A stretch of DNA of 64,000 nucleotides from Cognatundibacterium jejuense (GCF_014284255.1 NZ_JACOFV010000015.1:1-64000), one strand, 5' to 3'; counted from the stretch's first letter, positions 16,700 through 26,846 are shown. The notes: generated by a model from the sequence alone, not told the origin. A program made the numbers and translations.

Positions 16700-17269
16700 A
16701 TGAACCGAGGTAAAACTAGTCGCCAGTTTGTCTCGCTGAGTTTCATCGTAGCATTGCTGAGTACTCTACTTATGAGCGGTTGTGCCAGCGTGTCTGCTTT
16801 CCATGGCGAGAATCAATTTCTGACGCTGCCATTGGTTCCAGGCTGGTTTGAGGGTAAGCGGGTTTGGTATCTCACGACCGATATCTCGGATGAATCGATG
16901 GCAAAGCAAGCAAACATTAATTTTGTAGCCAGACTGGCGAATGCATTGCCGCCAGATCCTCCCGTACCGGGAAAACCTTCTTCAGTTGATCGTATTTATA
17001 AGTTTATGAATTTTGATCAAGGTAGCGTCTTGCCTTCGATCCCGCAACCATTAGGTGGTGGAAACGGCAACGCGAATTACAGCCCGTTGTGGCAGTTGTA
17101 TGCGGTTTATTGGATGCCTGATCAAACACCACACGAACTGCACTCAGAGCAAGAAGTCTTAGACGCGCAAGAGCAGAACCTTATTCAGATCAAGCCGCTT
17201 CGCATCATTGTTAATTGTCCAGTGGTGAAAGTGGAGAATTCGTTGCTACCGGGTACGCGATTGCCATAG
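16700..17269 (+). CDS. Hypothetical lipoprotein
   Basis: 189 residues. The N-terminal hydrophobic helix ends in the lipobox LMSGC, making C28 the lipidated residue. Ser at +2 would favour the outer membrane (A then S follow the Cys, so the sorting is not certain). No known domain was recognised. The mature protein has VWYLTTDISDESMAKQANIN, a proline-rich loop (PPDPPVPGKP) and a glycine-rich stretch (PLGGGNGNANY). ATG 16700 follows AAGGAAA. It converges on polB. Confidence 0.7.
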   Translation: MNRGKTSRQFVSLSFIVALLSTLLMSGCASVSAFHGENQFLTLPLVPGWFEGKRVWYLTTDISDESMAKQANINFVARLANALPPDPPVPGKPSSVDRIYKFMNFDQGSVLPSIPQPLGGGNGNANYSPLWQLYAVYWMPDQTPHELHSEQEVLDAQEQNLIQIKPLRIIVNCPVVKVENSLLPGTRLP

Positions 17270-17309
17270 TCTGTTGGCAAGTCGCTGGTAATGCAGATGT
17301 GTTTGTTTC

Positions 17310-19697
17310 TCAAAATAATTGTTGTTGACGGCTGATCAGCGCATCAAAACTATCATCCAGCAAAGGAAGAATCGCATCAGCAATCGGCTTGAGCTGGTTT
17401 GAAATATAGTGCTCATAATCGATTGCTGCTTGCCGGATCTCTAGCGGTTCTGGTCCGTTACGTGTGATGACATAACTGATCCAGCCACCGTTTTGATATT
17501 GCAACGGGCGCCCACGTTGCAGGTTGTATTCGTCAGCGATGCGGGCTGCGCGTACATGCGGTGGCACATTACGTTGGTAGTCGGCCAAAGGGCGGCGCAG
17601 GCGTTTGCGGTAGACCAGTGCGTGGTCGAATTCGCCGCGCAAGGTGCGTTGTACATAGTCACGTAAAAAATCTTTATATGGCTGTCGTCTGAAGATTTTT
17701 CCGTACAGCGTTTGCTGAAATTCTTGTGCCAGCGGAGTCCAGTCGGAACGGACGGTTTCTAAACCTTTATACACAATATCGTCGCCGCCGTCGGCGCGAA
17801 TCGATAATCCTGCATAGCGCTTTTTACTGCCTTCTTCGGTACCTCGTATGGTAGGCATGAAGAAGCGACTGTAATGTCTTTCAAACTGAATTTCTAGGGC
17901 GCTCGTCAGCTTAAACTGCGATAGCAGATATTCTTTCCACCAATTGTTAATGTGCGTAACTAAGGTTTTTCCTATCTGTGTTGCATCGTCTTCGCTGCGA
18001 GCTTCTTTTAACCAGACAAAGGTCGAATCGGTATCGCCATAAATCACGACATAGCCTTGCTGCTCAATCAACTTGCGGGTCTGGTGCATAATTTGATGAC
18101 CACGCATGGTGATAGACGAAGCGAGTCGTGGATCAAAGAAGCGGCAACCGATTGAACCCAGTACACCATAAAATGAATTCATGATGATCTTCAATGCCTG
18201 TGATAACGGTGCGTTACGTTCACGTTTGGCGACGTCACGTGCTTGCCAGATCTGAGTCACTATCGACGGCAAGCAATGCTTTTGTCTGGAAAAATGTGCA
18301 CCGATAAAGCCTGGTACCGAGGCTTCGTCATCAGGATTGTTGACGCCTTCAATCAAGCCCACAGGATCAATCAAAAAACTGCGGATGATAGACGGATAAA
18401 GGCTTTTATAATCGAGCACCAGCACCGAGTTATACAAGCCCGGCTGCGAGTTCATCACAAAGCCGCCGGGGCTCGGTTCACCGTGGATGTCGCCAATATT
18501 CGGTGCGACATATCCCTGACGATGCATCAATGGTAGATAGCGATGCGTGAAGGCCGCTACCGAACCACCGCTACGATCTGCCGCTAAGCCAGTCACGGTT
18601 GCGCGTTCCATTAAAAACGAGATCAATTCGGTTTTAGCAAAAATCCGCGTCACCAGTTCGCAGTCTTTGAGGTTGTACTTGGCTAATGCAGGTTTGTCTT
18701 CATCAAAACGGCGCTGGATTTCATCCATGCGTTGATACGGATTGTCACTGGCCTTACCTTCGCCTAGTAACGTTTGTGAAACGAATTCCAGACTAAATGA
18801 TGCAAAATTCCAGGTTGCAGATTTCAGTGCTTCGATACCATCAATGACCAGACGCCCGGCAATGCTGGCAAAGTAATGATCTTGTCGGTTGTGCTTGCGC
18901 CATTCCATCGCGCTGCCATCGCGCCCGAGTCGCAGAGGTATCCGGTATTGTTCTGCATGTTGCTGCAAAATGCGCAGGTCAAATTGCACCAGATTCCAGC
19001 CGATGATGGCATCAGGATCATGGCTCGCGATCCAGGTGATTAGTCTTTCCAGCAGGTCGGCGCGCGTGTCGCAATATTCAAGTGCAAAATCGATTTTTGC
19101 CGCTGCATCATCTTCGCCATTCGCAGGGCCCAGCATATAGACCTGCCGCTGACCGCAACCTTCTAAAGCAATCGAATACAAGTCGCCATGCACGCTGGTT
19201 TCGATATCGAGCGACACCAGTCGTAGTTGCGGGCGATAATCGGTGGCGGGCTTTAAGTCCCCACTTAACACCTCGCCGGGGTTGAGCACTTGATCGTGAA
19301 ATAACACGGGCGCGGTGATAAAACGTTCCATCAGATAGCGGTCGGGCGGGAAAATATCTGCCTCATACACGTCCACGCCACCTTGCCGAAGACGACGTTC
19401 CAACGTACTCAAATGTCGGTATTGCTGGCAATATAATCCCAGCACAGGGCGCTGCTGAAAATCTTTCAGGGATAGTTCGCGCAGTTCCGCCTGCCTTCGT
19501 TCATGTTGAGTCTGGCTGTGAAGGATGAACTCTGTCCGTTCGCGTTGTTCGGCGGGGATAAACGCCACCGAAGGCTGATGCTGTAAGCGTAAGCGCCGTG
19601 GTCCCCGGTCGCTGGTCAGCCAAAATTCTATCTCTGTCCCCGCAGCAGTATCGCGCCAATGGCGTGTGAGAATAAATCCTGGTTGAAGCTCGGTCAT
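17310..19697 (-). CDS. polB: DNA polymerase II (family B)
   Basis: 795 residues (E. coli Pol II 783). It replicates past damage and restarts forks, usually as part of the SOS response. The 3'-5' exonuclease motifs are SLDIETS and [14 protein letters not shown]. The polymerase motifs are [10 protein letters not shown] (A), [13 protein letters not shown] (B) and YGDTDSTFV (C). All catalytic acidic residues are present. I saw no obvious LexA box in the short upstream gap. Confidence 0.97.
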   Translation of the reverse strand: MTELQPGFILTRHWRDTAAGTEIEFWLTSDRGPRRLRLQHQPSVAFIPAEQRERTEFILHSQTQHERRQAELRELSLKDFQQRPVLGLYCQQYRHLSTLERRLRQGGVDVYEADIFPPDRYLMERFITAPVLFHDQVLNPGEVLSGDLKPATDYRPQLRLVSLDIETSVHGDLYSIALEGCGQRQVYMLGPANGEDDAAAKIDFALEYCDTRADLLERLITWIASHDPDAIIGWNLVQFDLRILQQHAEQYRIPLRLGRDGSAMEWRKHNRQDHYFASIAGRLVIDGIEALKSATWNFASFSLEFVSQTLLGEGKASDNPYQRMDEIQRRFDEDKPALAKYNLKDCELVTRIFAKTELISFLMERATVTGLAADRSGGSVAAFTHRYLPLMHRQGYVAPNIGDIHGEPSPGGFVMNSQPGLYNSVLVLDYKSLYPSIIRSFLIDPVGLIEGVNNPDDEASVPGFIGAHFSRQKHCLPSIVTQIWQARDVAKRERNAPLSQALKIIMNSFYGVLGSIGCRFFDPRLASSITMRGHQIMHQTRKLIEQQGYVVIYGDTDSTFVWLKEARSEDDATQIGKTLVTHINNWWKEYLLSQFKLTSALEIQFERHYSRFFMPTIRGTEEGSKKRYAGLSIRADGGDDIVYKGLETVRSDWTPLAQEFQQTLYGKIFRRQPYKDFLRDYVQRTLRGEFDHALVYRKRLRRPLADYQRNVPPHVRAARIADEYNLQRGRPLQYQNGGWISYVITRNGPEPLEIRQAAIDYEHYISNQLKPIADAILPLLDDSFDALISRQQQLF

Positions 19698-19721
19698 GCG
19701 TCATTTCCGGTGGTGCTGGTG

Positions 19722-20627
19722 TTAAAGCTGTAAAAGCGTTGAACTTGCTGCGTTCGTCACGGCTCTGGTCAGACCATCGAGTAACGATGATGCAGAACGT
19801 GCTTGTTGCCAGTATAGCGGCACGTCTAAAGGTGTGTCAGGAACCAGTTCTACCAATGTGCCATTCCTTAAATGATCCTGGATCATCGCTTGCGGATGCA
19901 GACCCCAGCCCATACCAACGGCCGCAGCCGCAACAAAGGCATGGGCGGCTGGTAGTGTATGCCGTGGTAATTCAACGTGGCGATGGCAAAGCCTGCGCAC
20001 CCAGCGCGTTTGTAGTTCGTCTTTGCTATTAAACACCAGGCTAGGTGCTTGCACCAAACTAGCAGCATTAACACCTTTACGAAAATAACGCTCGATAAAC
20101 TCTGGGCTGGCAGCCGCCAGATAACGCATCGCGCCTAATGAGCGGCTATTGCAGCCCGATGCCGCTTGGGCGCTGCTCGTGACTGCCGCCAGCACGGTAC
20201 CAGTGCGCAACCATTCCGCCGTATGGTCCTGGTCATCAACGGCCACATCCATCAACACTGGTGCGGTAGCAGCAAAAGCCGACATAGCAGGCGCAAACCA
20301 CGTGGCAAGACTGTCAGCATTGACTGCGATAGGCAAAGGCACGCGGCTCGGCGCTTCTTGGTCGGAACTCATTACTGTTGGTACCGATTTTTGTAATTCA
20401 TATTCCAGCAATCGAACCTGGTCCACATGCTGACATAGACGGCGTCCGGTTTCTGTTGCAATACAAGGCTGACCGCGGATGATCAACGCACCGCCGATAA
20501 ATTCCTCCAATAATCGTATGCGTTGCGATACTGCTGAAGGCGTGACATGCAGTGTTCGTGCCGCCCGTTCAAAGCTTCCTTCGCGAACCACGGCAGACAA
20601 CACAGCAAGTGAAGTATAGTCCAGCAT
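19722..20627 (-). CDS. argP: LysR-family regulator ArgP
   Basis: 301 residues (E. coli ArgP 297). It has an N-terminal LysR helix-turn-helix (YTSLAVLSAVVREGSFERAA, then TPSAVSQRIRLLEEFIGGAL) and a type 2 periplasmic-binding-like effector domain. ArgP activates the arginine/lysine exporter gene and responds to Arg and Lys. The ATG at 20627 is preferred over a long upstream extension that would read through the argO promoter. It is divergent from argO, the classical arrangement. Confidence 0.93.
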   Translation of the reverse strand: MLDYTSLAVLSAVVREGSFERAARTLHVTPSAVSQRIRLLEEFIGGALIIRGQPCIATETGRRLCQHVDQVRLLEYELQKSVPTVMSSDQEAPSRVPLPIAVNADSLATWFAPAMSAFAATAPVLMDVAVDDQDHTAEWLRTGTVLAAVTSSAQAASGCNSRSLGAMRYLAAASPEFIERYFRKGVNAASLVQAPSLVFNSKDELQTRWVRRLCHRHVELPRHTLPAAHAFVAAAAVGMGWGLHPQAMIQDHLRNGTLVELVPDTPLDVPLYWQQARSASSLLDGLTRAVTNAASSTLLQL

Positions 20628-20700
20628 AAGATTAGTTTTACTTAATTGGATGAAGAAAACGTAGTTTGACTTCATTTTAGGCTGGGTGCAAGCTGGCGGC

Positions 20701-21348
20701 ATGACATATCTTATTTCTTCATTTTCTGGCATCGCGCCAGCATTTACCCAGGGGCTGCTGCTCAGTCTGGGACTGATTGTTGCTATTGGTGCGCAAAACG
20801 CCTTTGTTTTGCGCCAGGGTCTGCGGCGCGAATATGTTGCCAGTATCGTTTTGTTTTGTGCAATGGCAGATGCGCTGTTGATCGCTGCCGGGGTGTTTGG
20901 GATGGCGCAAGCCTTGGGTGAGCGCCCTATGATCACCAAAGCACTGTCTCTGGCTGGCGCTGCATTTTTGGCGACCTATGGCTGGCAAGCTTTACGCCGG
21001 GCGCAGCAATCGCATCAGTTACGTCCCGCTGAGTCAGGTGCGCAAGGCAAGCTGGCAGCAGTCATTCTGCAAGCTGCCGGATTTACTTTGCTCAATCCTC
21101 ATGTCTATCTGGATACGGTGTTATTGCTTGGGAGTATCGGCGCCCAGCAAGCCCCCGCGCTGCGCCCTTGGTTTGTCACCGGCGCATGTTGCGCGAGCCT
21201 GTTATGGTTCAGCATGCTGGGGTTTGGCGCCCGCTGGTTAGCGCCCTGGTTCGCTCGTCCTAAAGCCTGGCAGATTCTGGACGGATTAATCGGTGTGACG
21301 ATGTGGTTGCTGGCGATTTTATTATTACGGCATACTTTCTTTGTATGA
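20701..21348 (+). CDS. argO: LysE/ArgO-family amino-acid exporter
   Basis: 215 residues with about six membrane helices. The N-terminal SLGLIVAIGAQNAFVLRQGL is the LysE/ArgO signature. NPHVYLDTVLLLGSIG in the middle is also conserved. It exports arginine or lysine from the cytoplasm. Divergence from argP, with about 70 bp between, implies ArgP control. Confidence 0.94.
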   Translation: MTYLISSFSGIAPAFTQGLLLSLGLIVAIGAQNAFVLRQGLRREYVASIVLFCAMADALLIAAGVFGMAQALGERPMITKALSLAGAAFLATYGWQALRRAQQSHQLRPAESGAQGKLAAVILQAAGFTLLNPHVYLDTVLLLGSIGAQQAPALRPWFVTGACCASLLWFSMLGFGARWLAPWFARPKAWQILDGLIGVTMWLLAILLLRHTFFV

Positions 21349-21403
21349 AGCGCTTGTTTCGATTTCCTGGCCTGGTAAGGTGGGTGTGACCCGCCACATT
21401 TGC

Positions 21404-22006
21404 TTACCAAACCTGATAAATTTGCCCGGTTTGCGCACCTTCCACGCTGCGACTGTAGGCCAAAGCGACCCGGCGAGCAGGCACTGGTTCGAATCCGCGA
21501 AAGAAGTCGCCATACACATCCATCGATTCTTCGAGTACGTTTGGACTTACCACATTGATGCGCAGACCACGCTTGAGTTCAATGGCAGCACCGCGCACAA
21601 AACCTTCTACGCCTGCGTTAGCAAGGCTGGCTCCACTGCCGCCCACAATGGGCTCTTGTGTGAGAATGCCACTGGTTAATGTGATCGAACCACCGTCATT
21701 GAGCATTTCTTGTGCCACCAACGTGACATTGACTTGTCCCATGAGTTTGCTGTGTATGCCTAGGTAATATTTCTCAGGACTAAACTCAGCGAGTGGTGCG
21801 AAATGCACCGCACCAGCCGCTACGACCACAGCATCCACTTTGCCGGTTTTTTCAAACAACGCACGTACCTGAGATAGATCGCTGATGTCGGCTTGATACT
21901 CTCCGCTATGAGTGCCAACGCCAATGATTTCATGGCGCTTACTTAATTCTGCGGCGATGGACTTTCCGATGGTGCCATTAGCACCGATAAGAATAATTTT
22001 TTTCAT
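21404..22006 (-). CDS. Short-chain dehydrogenase-like protein, atypical active site
   Basis: 200 residues. A Rossmann NAD(P)-binding motif GANGTIGKSIAAEL lies near the N-terminus, with DAVVVAAGAVHF matching the NNAG block. The normal YxxxK pair is replaced: the equivalent segment reads GASLANAGVEGFVRG. It may be a small reductase subfamily member that lacks the standard catalytic Tyr/Lys. SD GGAG precedes the ATG at 22006. It is divergent from a LysR gene that probably regulates it. Confidence 0.85.
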   Translation of the reverse strand: MKKIILIGANGTIGKSIAAELSKRHEIIGVGTHSGEYQADISDLSQVRALFEKTGKVDAVVVAAGAVHFAPLAEFSPEKYYLGIHSKLMGQVNVTLVAQEMLNDGGSITLTSGILTQEPIVGGSGASLANAGVEGFVRGAAIELKRGLRINVVSPNVLEESMDVYGDFFRGFEPVPARRVALAYSRSVEGAQTGQIYQVW

Positions 22007-22116
22007 GCTGGGACTCCTGTGTGTGATAACGATGAATGAGCGTTCAGTATGCACCCGGTTCGGACAGGAATAAATGAGCTAGAATGAAGATCATTACTAA
22101 CCAGGAGTTAGCAATC

Positions 22117-23013
22117 ATGGATAAGCTACGCAGTATGGAAATATTTGTCGCAGTAGTTGATGCTGGTAGTTTTTCGGCGGCGGCTAAGGCATTTGAGATT
22201 TCGCCAGTGATGGTCGGCAAACATATCAACCAGTTGGAAGAGTTGCTTGGGGCACGTCTTTTAACACGTACTACACGGCGTCAAAGTCTGACTGAAATCG
22301 GTGCGCAATATGCCGAGCAATGCCGCGCCATTCTGACGCAAATTCAAACAGCCGAGCGCGGAGCTGAAGCAATGCGTACCAGCCCACGTGGGCGGCTAAA
22401 AATCACGGCGCCAGTTTCGTTTGGCAGCGAATGGTTGGGGCCAGCGATGACTGATTATCTTAGCCAATATCAAGAGGTTTCGCTGGATCTGTCGCTCAAT
22501 GACAGACTGGTGGATATCGTCGAAGAGGGTTACGATGCGGCGATCCGGATTGGTAAGCTGGAAGACTCCGGTTTGGTGGCGCGGGATTTGTTTCCTTATG
22601 CGATGGTCATCTGCGCTTCGCCCGCCTATTTGAAGCGTTTCGGAAAGCCACGCACACCAGATGAGTTGGTTGATCATGAATGTCTGGAATTTATGGATTG
22701 GCCACACAACGTGCGTTGGCGCTTAAAAGGCCGTACGGATGCTCATTTGGTACCACCAGCACGCTTTCGCTCGAACAATGGTCAGGCACTTCGCATGGCG
22801 GCTTTGCACGGCTTCGGCATTGTGATGCAGGCAGAGGTGTTGCTGGCGCAGGATATTGCGGCCAAACGCTTGGTACCTATCCTGAAAGATTATGTTCCCG
22901 CTGCGCGGCCTATGCATTTGGTCTATCCACGTGATCGTCAGGCGACACCTAAGATGACCAGCTTTATTGATTTTATTTTGGAGCGCTTTGGTCCGGCGAA
23001 ACGTTTGCCGTAG
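22117..23013 (+). CDS. LysR-family transcriptional regulator
   Basis: 298 residues. The helix-turn-helix covers about 5-60 (MEIFVAVVDAGSFSAAAKAF, then GKHINQLEELLGARLLTRTT) and is followed by the effector-binding domain of the CrgA/PBP2 group (GRLKITAPVSFGSEWLGPAM). ATG 22117 follows AGGAG. It sits head to head with the SDR gene, its likely target. Confidence 0.93.
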   Translation: MDKLRSMEIFVAVVDAGSFSAAAKAFEISPVMVGKHINQLEELLGARLLTRTTRRQSLTEIGAQYAEQCRAILTQIQTAERGAEAMRTSPRGRLKITAPVSFGSEWLGPAMTDYLSQYQEVSLDLSLNDRLVDIVEEGYDAAIRIGKLEDSGLVARDLFPYAMVICASPAYLKRFGKPRTPDELVDHECLEFMDWPHNVRWRLKGRTDAHLVPPARFRSNNGQALRMAALHGFGIVMQAEVLLAQDIAAKRLVPILKDYVPAARPMHLVYPRDRQATPKMTSFIDFILERFGPAKRLP

Positions 23014-23144
23014 ATTTGTTTTGCTTAACCAACGCATGTCTCTGTCTCTGAGCATGTTGTCGGGCAGTATCGGGACTAAAACAGACCCGCGCCTGCTCTT
23101 TGTCGTTCAATCAAAATTCATTTTATCGATACCGGTGGAATTAC

Positions 23145-23744
23145 TCACCACTTGCAACCACTATCTGACACAGCGCCTTTCATCAGAAAAGGAATTTTCA
23201 ATAAATTCTGAAATTTCACGCCGCCCAATTGGGGCGTGTAATCTTTATCGCACTTAGGACGCGCTGCTTTTTCTATTGACCGGCTTACCGTATCAGAAGT
23301 GACTGTCTCTCGCTTTGATTCTCGCTGTGCTTCTTTTTCTCTATATTCAAATGGATGTGTGCGGACGGCTTCTTTTAGTGTTTCCAGATCCAGGATTTCC
23401 GCTTGCTGCACTGTCGGCATGGTTTGTGAAGAAGAGGATGTTTCTGAGATTTTTGTAGCCGTTTCTGACGACGTTTTGGTGTGCGTTGGAAGTAACTTTT
23501 TTTCCGGATGAATACGCTGCTGAGACACCGTAGTGGTGTGCTGCTGTGGAGGCGCTGTTGAAATGATTTGTAAGATCAATGGCTGCAATGAGGGGCGATG
23601 TATTTCACCTTGCAATCTGAGCTGTGGCGAGACGAGTAAATACCAGGCAATGACCTGGATGCTGACCGAAATCAGAACGCCGGTAGCGATACGTCCGTTC
23701 GTCGTTCTTTGTTGATACCTCGTAGATAGCAAATGGACAGTCAT
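23145..23744 (-). CDS. Single-pass membrane protein with a disordered linker, TonB-like layout
   Basis: 199 residues. One membrane helix is at about 20-38 (ATGVLISVSIQVIAWYLLVS). A long Ser/Thr/Gln/Pro-rich linker follows, then a charged stretch (HPFEYREKEAQRESKRE) and a short C-terminal block ending SGCKW with CDKDY before it. The layout recalls TonB-type energy transducers, but the TonB C-terminal fold is not evident and exbBD are not nearby. It is probably a conserved hypothetical of this group; its role is unknown. Confidence 0.65.
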   Translation of the reverse strand: MTVHLLSTRYQQRTTNGRIATGVLISVSIQVIAWYLLVSPQLRLQGEIHRPSLQPLILQIISTAPPQQHTTTVSQQRIHPEKKLLPTHTKTSSETATKISETSSSSQTMPTVQQAEILDLETLKEAVRTHPFEYREKEAQRESKRETVTSDTVSRSIEKAARPKCDKDYTPQLGGVKFQNLLKIPFLMKGAVSDSGCKW

Positions 23745-24281
23745 CGATAGTGTCGAAATTTTTTCAATGGAGTAGGGTCGGTACTATCGCCAAATCTCGT
23801 GATGGCAAACGCTGCGCAGTTTGCACCCATCTTAGCAATTTGTGCTGTAATCAAAATATTGCCATATTAGACATAGTTAAGGGTAAAAGCTGCTATTTTC
23901 TTCTATCTTTCTTATATTTATGTGCTATATTTCTAACTTGTAACGTTATATGTAATTTTGTAACGTTGCATTTCGCTGTCCAATCGGGCTAAGTTTGGTG
24001 CGTTTTACCTTGTTTTATCCAAGGTCAGAAATATCTCAGGGTGAAACAAAAGTAGTTTGTCCGCATCTCAATAGTCTTCGTTGGTGATTGGTCTTATTCC
24101 AGGCAATTACATTTATGTCGCTGTCACCAATTTTTTCCTGTGCGAATAAAAGGTGATTTGTCATAATTTTTTCTACATGTCTTGGTTATCTTTTGTTAAT
24201 AAAAGTTCCCTTAGATTCTGTAATTCTGTAATTCTGTATCTGATGGTCTTAATGCATGTTATTTCAGGAAGGATGAAAACG
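23745..24281. other. 537-bp AT-rich intergenic region before the lectin gene
   Basis: No gene was seen. It contains TTGTAACGTT twice (23938-23947, 23958-23967), exactly 20 bp apart, and three tandem copies of ATTCTGTA at 24215-24238 close to the lectin start. Confidence 0.5.
24215..24238 (+). repeat. Three tandem copies of an 8-bp unit upstream of the lectin gene
   Basis: ATTCTGTA is repeated three times without change, 44 bases before the lectin ATG, within the probable promoter or leader. Length change by slippage could alter expression; this is inference. Confidence 0.75.
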
Positions 24282-24737
24282 ATGAAAAAGCTAGTAACAA
24301 CGATCGCATTTATTTTTGTCACCCTCTTCGCGATTGGCGCTCCGTCGATGGCAAGTGCCGGGCAAATTCGCGGTATCGCAGGTAAGTGCCTTGATGTGGC
24401 ACAAAATCGGGTCTACGATGGTGCGAAAGTGCAAATATGGGAATGCAATGGCACTTCAGCGCAGAATTGGGTTTACTACCAGAGCACCGGTGAAATCCGC
24501 GGACCTGGTGGTAAGTGTTTAGATGTAGACAATGCAGGTACTGCGGATGGCACACGTATCCAATTGTATGAATGCAATGGAACCGATGCCCAACGCTGGT
24601 TCTATGCCAACGGTGAACTGCGCGGTATTGCAGGCAAATGTCTGGACGTGGATAACGCTGATACGAACGATGGCACGCGCGTGCAATTGTGGGAATGTAA
24701 TCGAACTAATGCGCAAAGTTGGGTTTTAGTGCGATAA
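24282..24737 (+). CDS. Secreted ricin B-type beta-trefoil lectin
   Basis: 151 residues. The signal peptide runs to about 25-27 (ending ASA). The mature protein is a single beta-trefoil of three repeats, each with GKCLDV, a xDGTxVQLWEC-type strand and a closing QxW motif (QNW, QRW, QSW). It therefore has three potential galactose-type sugar sites and no catalytic domain. Ricin B domains bind glycans and in bacteria usually accompany an enzyme or toxin; here the domain is alone. ATG 24282 has an AAGGA SD 8 bases upstream; an ATG at 24273 is less well placed. The GC-rich gene follows an AT-rich region. Confidence 0.9.
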   Translation: MKKLVTTIAFIFVTLFAIGAPSMASAGQIRGIAGKCLDVAQNRVYDGAKVQIWECNGTSAQNWVYYQSTGEIRGPGGKCLDVDNAGTADGTRIQLYECNGTDAQRWFYANGELRGIAGKCLDVDNADTNDGTRVQLWECNRTNAQSWVLVR

Positions 24738-24746
24738 GAATCTTTA

Positions 24747-24790
24747 GACCCACATTCAGCCGCGTTGTTGATGTGGGTCGCTTCATTTTT
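24747..24790 (+). terminator. Terminator after the lectin gene
   Basis: GACCCACAT at 24747-24755 pairs with ATGTGGGTC at 24771-24779, followed by a T-rich tail. Confidence 0.75.
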
Positions 24791-24868
24791 GGTATCGGTT
24801 TTTAGATTTTAAAAGTTGGGAGAAGATCATACTTTCCTCGCGCGGGAAGACACGATATTTGTTCACGA

Positions 24869-25759
24869 TCAAACTTTCGATGCCCCAAACCACTGCGTCA
24901 AAAAATCCAACATGCTACGCATAATCAAAGCTTGATTCTGGCGTGACATATATACGCCATGAATTCCTAAGGTGATCGGCTTATCCTTCGGCACTAAAGC
25001 GACGAGTTGACCGCTGGCGATGTAGGGTGCAGCAGACATCACTGGCTGCATGGCAATACCAGCGCCTTCCAGCGTCGCTCTCAATATCACGACAGAATCA
25101 TTGGCACTGAAATTGCCACTCACGGGCACGCTGAGTGGTTCGCCTGCGCGCTCAAAATTCCATAAATTTTTGCCGAAGTAAGAATACGTCAGGCAATTGT
25201 GCACCGCGAGGTCTTCAGCATTTTTAGGGATGCCATGCTCCTTTAGATACGCAGGTGATGCGCAGATCACTGAAGGGCAATCACCAAGTCGCCGCGCGAT
25301 CAAGCCTGGATCAAGCTGATTGGTGATGCGTATTGCCAGATCAATGCGATCCTCGACCAAATTGACAGTGCGGTTATCAACGCGCAGCTCGACAGCGGTG
25401 CGTGGGTATTGCCTTAAATAAGCCGCAATGGCTGCGGAGAGCGAATCTTGCGCGAGCGCTTGCGAACAGGCAATGCGCAAGATGCCGCGTGGTTCATCTT
25501 TTTCGGTATTCGAGACGGCTGACATTTGTTCTGCCAGTGCCAGCATGTCGCGACAACGTACCAGCGTTGCTTCACCAGCGGAGGTCAGATTAATGCGCCG
25601 CGTCGTGCGATGAAAGAGTCGAGTACCTGACCAATTCTCCATCTCAGCCAGATAGCGCGTCACCATTGCACGTGACATATCGAGCAATTCGGCAGCGCTA
25701 CTCAAACTACCGCGTTCAGCAATAGTGACAAACACTTGCGCAGCAATGATGCGGTCCAT
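24869..25759 (-). CDS. LysR-family transcriptional regulator
   Basis: 296 residues. The LysR helix-turn-helix is at the N-terminus (QVFVTIAERGSLSSAAELLD, then RAMVTRYLAEMENWSGTRLF), with an effector domain containing GILRIACSQALAQ. It is divergent from an MBL-fold gene, 140 bp away, and probably controls the MBL-DsbA-SnoaL group. Confidence 0.92.
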   Translation of the reverse strand: MDRIIAAQVFVTIAERGSLSSAAELLDMSRAMVTRYLAEMENWSGTRLFHRTTRRINLTSAGEATLVRCRDMLALAEQMSAVSNTEKDEPRGILRIACSQALAQDSLSAAIAAYLRQYPRTAVELRVDNRTVNLVEDRIDLAIRITNQLDPGLIARRLGDCPSVICASPAYLKEHGIPKNAEDLAVHNCLTYSYFGKNLWNFERAGEPLSVPVSGNFSANDSVVILRATLEGAGIAMQPVMSAAPYIASGQLVALVPKDKPITLGIHGVYMSRQNQALIMRSMLDFLTQWFGASKV

Positions 25760-25899
25760 ATTGAAAATTCCTGTTTATTTGATCGATTTACGCAATAATT
25801 CATTTCATTTTAGGCTGTTTATAAAACAATTGGAAGCAATTATGATTCAGTCCTCAACACCTGCTTCTCCCGTTTTTAATAACTACTAAGAGGAATTTT

Positions 25900-26784
25900 A
25901 TGACTATTCGTAAGCTCACTACTGCACTGTCCGCCATCAGCTTAAGCGTTGCCGCAATGACTGCGCACGCTGCTCAACCTTTGCAGTTGCAGGTATATAA
26001 CCCTGGCGAAAAAGCGATATTCCCGGTTTCGTCGGTGATCGTTAGCGGCGCACATGATGCGATTCTGATCGATGCGCAATTTCAGCGTAATGATGCCGAG
26101 CAACTGGTGCAGCAGATTAAACAAAGCGGTAAAAAACTCAGTACCGTGTATGTCAGCCACAGCGATCCTGACTATTACTTCGGTCTGGATGTAATTCAGG
26201 CAGCATTCCCTGATACAAAGATCGTTGCGACACCGCAAACCGTTGCCGCGATCAAGGCCAATATGGAAGGTAAAAAAGCATATTGGGGCCCGATTTTGAA
26301 AGACAATGCGCCGCAAAAATTGGTACTGCCACAAGTATTGAAAGCAGACCACCTGAACCTCGAAGGTAAAACCATAGCGATTAAAGGTCTTAAAGGCCCT
26401 AGCCCTGACCGTAGTTATCTGTGGATTCCTTCTCTGAAAACGGTGGCTGGAGGAGTTGTTGTCGGTAATGGTATCCATGTCTGGATGGCTGATACACAAA
26501 CAGTAGAATCACGCAATGAATGGCAAGCAACGTTGGCAGAAATCGCAGCGTTGAAACCAGCGACGGTTGTTCCGGGTCATTTTTTGGGCGCTGCTCCAGC
26601 AGGCTTAGCTGCAGTGACCTATACCAGTGACTATGTCAAAGCGTTTGAGGAAGAAGCGGCAAAAGCAAAAGACTCAACAGCATTGGTTGAAGCCATGAAA
26701 GCACGCTACCCACAAGCGGGTTTGCCCGCGTCACTGGATATCAGTGCCAAGGTCATCAAAGGCGACATGAAGTGGCCTCAGTAA
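25900..26784 (+). CDS. Exported MBL-fold protein with an altered metal motif
   Basis: 294 residues with a signal peptide ending AHA near 24. The metallo-beta-lactamase fold is indicated by the strand/loop VYVSHSDPDYYFGLDVIQ, VVPGHFLGAA and KTVAGGVVVGNGIHVWM. The usual HxHxDH motif is changed to HSDPDY, so one or two metal ligands differ. This is seen in a distinct subgroup of periplasmic MBL proteins. The substrate is unknown. SD AGAGG. It is followed after 62 bp by a DsbA-like gene. Confidence 0.82.
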   Translation: MTIRKLTTALSAISLSVAAMTAHAAQPLQLQVYNPGEKAIFPVSSVIVSGAHDAILIDAQFQRNDAEQLVQQIKQSGKKLSTVYVSHSDPDYYFGLDVIQAAFPDTKIVATPQTVAAIKANMEGKKAYWGPILKDNAPQKLVLPQVLKADHLNLEGKTIAIKGLKGPSPDRSYLWIPSLKTVAGGVVVGNGIHVWMADTQTVESRNEWQATLAEIAALKPATVVPGHFLGAAPAGLAAVTYTSDYVKAFEEEAAKAKDSTALVEAMKARYPQAGLPASLDISAKVIKGDMKWPQ

Positions 26785-26846
26785 TTTAAGTGCGGTCAGA
26801 TAGCAATGCGTAATACGTTCGCCGAAATAACAAAAAAGGAAAAAGA

